A DNA stretch of 34,194 nucleotides from an uncultured Bacteroidales bacterium (GTDB lineage Bacteria > Bacteroidota > Bacteroidia > Bacteroidales > P3), in contig CAMVMF010000037.1 in the NCBI GenBank assembly GCA_947168515.1, positions 1 through 34,194 on the forward strand, written 5' to 3'. Under the pieces are notes generated by a model. The model did no database searches. It saw only the letters and a program-made list of their open reading frames with translations, and was not told the origin of the DNA. Positions 34,194 to 34,194 of the stretch are shown piece after piece (within the stretch, counting starts at the first letter, position 1; every line of letters begins with the position of its first letter). The position numbers and the translations under genes are program-made.

Positions 34194-34194
34194 G

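Overview
This window comes from a member of the Bacteroidales (Bacteroidota). The species cannot be named from the sequence alone. The evidence is a set of upstream elements of the TAnnTTTG type that this phylum uses as its -7 promoter box, a transfer-messenger RNA encoding the tag GENNYALAA, a chaperone/peptidyl-prolyl isomerase cluster behind guaB, and accessory families typical of the group (PGN_0703, DUF3853, BT4734-like primase).

The left half, about 1-16450, is accessory DNA. It is clearly more AT-rich than the right half and full of unknown genes. At 1-5156 lies a plus-strand three-gene cassette that looks like a nuclease-based defence system: a DUF262-DUF1524 (GmrSD-like) protein cut by the window edge, a second large DUF262 protein interrupted by a one-base frameshift in a run of eight T, and a PGN_0703-type PD-(D/E)xK nuclease. 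At 5318-6941 a minus-strand coupled trio includes a GIY-YIG homing-type endonuclease. A 451-residue unknown protein (7120-8475) diverges from it.

From 8697 to 16226 runs a plus-strand gene train: a ParB-like DGQHR protein, a DUF1848 radical-SAM-like protein, three small unknown proteins, a D5/P4-type helicase-primase, a BT4734-like primase, another unknown protein and a DUF3853 (excisionase-like) protein. Most of the spacers carry a hairpin followed by an AT-rich leader, and two of these spacers are homologous to each other. The replication genes and the DUF3853 protein suggest an integrative or plasmid-like element whose right end lies near tRNA-Val (16460-16534). No integrase is visible, so the element must continue to the left, or it has lost its integrase.

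The right half, from about 16450, is chromosomal core with higher GC: tRNA-Val and tRNA-Gly, a LOG-family protein overlapping a retropepsin-like protease, a formylglycine-generating-enzyme-like protein, an NtrC-type response regulator without a DNA-binding domain, tmRNA, a DUF985 cupin and a rhodanese/metallo-beta-lactamase lipoprotein. A decay zone follows (22382-24632): an AbiE module with an intact antitoxin but a toxin that has lost its middle, two related small-gene remnants, and the tail of a DUF234 ATPase. After it come guaB, a small unknown gene, three PpiC/SurA-type envelope folding factors and a MoxR ATPase on the plus strand. A convergent DUF4249-like lipoprotein and a LUD-domain protein on the minus strand close the window.
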